From assembly GCA_021158735.1 (NCBI GenBank), contig JAGGUC010000032.1, positions 1 to 6,652 on the forward strand: DNA of 6,652 bases. The letters run 5' to 3'. Under the pieces are notes generated by a model. It did no database searches and had not been told where the DNA came from. It saw only the letters and a program-made list of their open reading frames with translations. This DNA is from Desulfurococcales archaeon (GTDB taxonomy: Archaea; Thermoproteota; Thermoprotei_A; Sulfolobales; NBVN01). Positions 5,862 to 6,652 of this stretch are shown piece by piece (within the stretch, counting starts at the first letter, position 1; the number at the start of each line of letters is the position of its first letter). Both the position numbers and the translations under genes were made by a program.

Positions 5862-6127
5862 TGATTCAGTAATACTGGAAAGTCAATGACCCTCTCACCG
5901 GTCAATCCTGAAGCATCAATACTCTCAAACTTCCTTATGAACTCCTTAATTAAGCTCAGCCACCTCAAAACAGATTCCCTACTCAACTCAGGTACTAAGA
6001 CATCATACTGATGTAGACCTAGGAAGGTCCCCATTAGCGGGTAGGCCTTAAGAGTTTCACGAACTAATTCTTCTATCAATTCATCGAAGAGTTCATCGGC
6101 ATAGGACACCACTTTATAATACACCAT
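5852..6127 (-). CDS. DUF885-family metallopeptidase, N-terminal part (split gene)
   Basis: From ATG 6127 this encodes 91 residues (MVYYKVVSYADELF...) ending in VIDFPVLLNQLK. The early LIEELVRETLKAYPLMGTFLGLHQYD segment is typical of DUF885 N-termini, which carry a helix followed by a T-x-L-G-L/I-H-x-Y/D motif. It has no catalytic residues, so alone it is unlikely to be a working enzyme. With the downstream piece the total is about 545 residues, a normal family length. Earlier ATGs in frame lie at 6133 and 6160 (the latter gives 102 residues). I prefer 6127 because a TATA-like box about 25 bp before it fits a leaderless transcript and the family homology begins just after it; no start has a ribosome-binding site. 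Its stop overlaps the next ORF's start by one base. Confidence 0.75.
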   Translation of the reverse strand: MVYYKVVSYADELFDELIEELVRETLKAYPLMGTFLGLHQYDVLVPELSRESVLRWLSLIKEFIRKFESIDASGLTGERVIDFPVLLNQLK

Positions 6128-6146
6128 AATCATAGTGAGCTTAGTT

Positions 6147-6154
6147 AAATAAGA
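6147..6154 (-). promoter_or_regulatory. Possible TATA box for a leaderless DUF885 transcript
   Basis: CTTATTTA on the minus strand is centred about 24 bp before ATG 6127, the distance expected for a leaderless archaeal mRNA, and is preceded by purine-rich GAAAT as a BRE-like element. If real, the ATG at 6160 lies upstream of transcription and cannot be the start. Confidence 0.35.
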
Positions 6155-6160
6155 TTTCAT

Positions 6161-6434
6161 TGTAGGTGGCAGGTTCGAGAGCAGTAAGCATGGAGGTAGT
6201 GGAGGCCATACTGTTGAACATCATACTAGAGTGCACATGGAATACTACGAGAAGTTAAGTTAGAGAGCTTGCACACAGAAATAACATCCTACTCGGTGCG
6301 ATCACATAAATAATGAGCAGGGAGATCAGCGTTACCAGTAGTTACTACCTCAATGTAGGGGCTGGTCGACAGGTTATTTGCGATTTACGTTAACTGGTTG
6401 AAGAAGAAGGAACTGCTCTGAACCGGTAACATAG
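6161..6434. other. Intergenic stretch without an intact gene; possible gene remains
   Basis: No frame on either strand is open for more than about 40 codons. On the plus strand three short stretches in three different frames look mildly protein-like: 6153-6260 (ends HMEYYEKLS), 6259-6306 (VRELAHRNNILLGAIT) and 6359-6418 (ends WLKKKELL before TGA). They could be pieces of one decayed gene, but I recognise no family. GGTTCGA at about 6171 recalls a tRNA T-loop, but the flanks do not pair into a T stem. Confidence 0.35.
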
Positions 6435-6652
6435 TTATTTTTTGATTCTTGATGCAGCCTCTCTTGTCATCTTCTCCACCTGCTCTATAGTCTCTTCAAT
6501 ATCTTCTCGGGCGCACCAGCCCTCGTAGAAACACACATGCATGCTCTGCCCAGCGTAGAAGGCGTTGCTAACCCATCTACCCAGTTCCTTCGACATTATG
6601 CGTTTATATTCCCACAGCTCTCCATGACTGCTCAGCCTCTTTCCCTCCTTCC
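6435..6652 (-). CDS. PaREP1-like (HEPN-superfamily) protein, C-terminal part (runs off right edge)
   Basis: The minus frame is open from the right edge to TAA at 6435-6437, giving 71 residues with no start in view. The pattern GELWEYK...LGRWVSNAFYAGQSMHVCFYEGW followed by an acidic helix (EDIEETIEQVEKM) and a basic end (RIKK) matches the C-terminal half of archaeal PaREP1/HEPN-like proteins, where a conserved A-x-x-L/M-H-x-x-F-Y-E-G segment precedes the last helix. The biochemical role of the family is not settled; HEPN proteins in general are often RNases or nucleotide-binding partners in toxin-antitoxin and defence systems, but the usual R-x4-6-H catalytic motif is not visible in this fragment. 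Two cysteines (residues 40 and 46) stand close together around FYEGW. It ends 274 bp before the DUF885 gene region and need not be linked to it. Confidence 0.65.
   Translation of the reverse strand, partial: KEGKRLSSHGELWEYKRIMSKELGRWVSNAFYAGQSMHVCFYEGWCAREDIEETIEQVEKMTREAASRIKK

Noticed and set aside
6161..6185. tRNA-like GGTTCGA near the DUF885 start
   Set aside because: The flanks (GGCA and GAGCAG) do not form a T stem, and no acceptor, D or anticodon arm is found on either side.

Overview
The window looks like chromosomal DNA of a hyperthermophilic crenarchaeon (Thermoprotei). Several things point there: archaeal GGAGGTG/GGTGGT ribosome-binding sites, TATA boxes about 25 bp before inferred transcript starts, T-run terminators without hairpins, heavy use of AGG/AGA (Arg) and ATA (Ile) codons, and a PaREP1-type protein fragment, a family mainly known from thermophilic archaea. 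I cannot name the genus. Every gene I can support lies on the minus strand, so transcription runs right to left.

In transcription order: the right edge holds the C-terminal 71 residues of a PaREP1/HEPN-like protein. A 270-bp gap with no intact gene follows. Next is a DUF885-type metallopeptidase split into two overlapping ORFs (N-terminal piece 6127-5852, catalytic piece 5852-4491) that meet at a TAATG junction in the -1 frame. Then comes a T-run terminator and a CorA-type magnesium transporter (4396-3368). A 597-bp intergenic region separates corA from feoB; it carries the feoB promoter, two copies of a metalloregulator-like palindrome, a GC-rich island and two inverted repeats. feoB (ferrous iron transporter, 2770-653, GTG start) follows, and 71 bp later an mgtE-type magnesium transporter begins (581) and runs off the left edge.

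The central theme is divalent-metal transport. Three unrelated transporter families, CorA, FeoB and MgtE, stand in one co-oriented block. The most informative regulatory feature is the 20-bp palindrome lying against the feoB TATA box, with a 15/16-identical copy exactly 88 bp upstream. This suggests repression by a metal-sensing regulator, most simply of the DtxR/MntR type, whose gene is not in the window. The most interesting coding feature is the split DUF885 gene. An A-AAA slippery codon directly before the stop would restore the full reading frame by a -1 shift, so it may be programmed recoding, translational coupling, or a simple frameshift mutation or error. I found no CRISPR array, tRNA, rRNA or intact mobile element.
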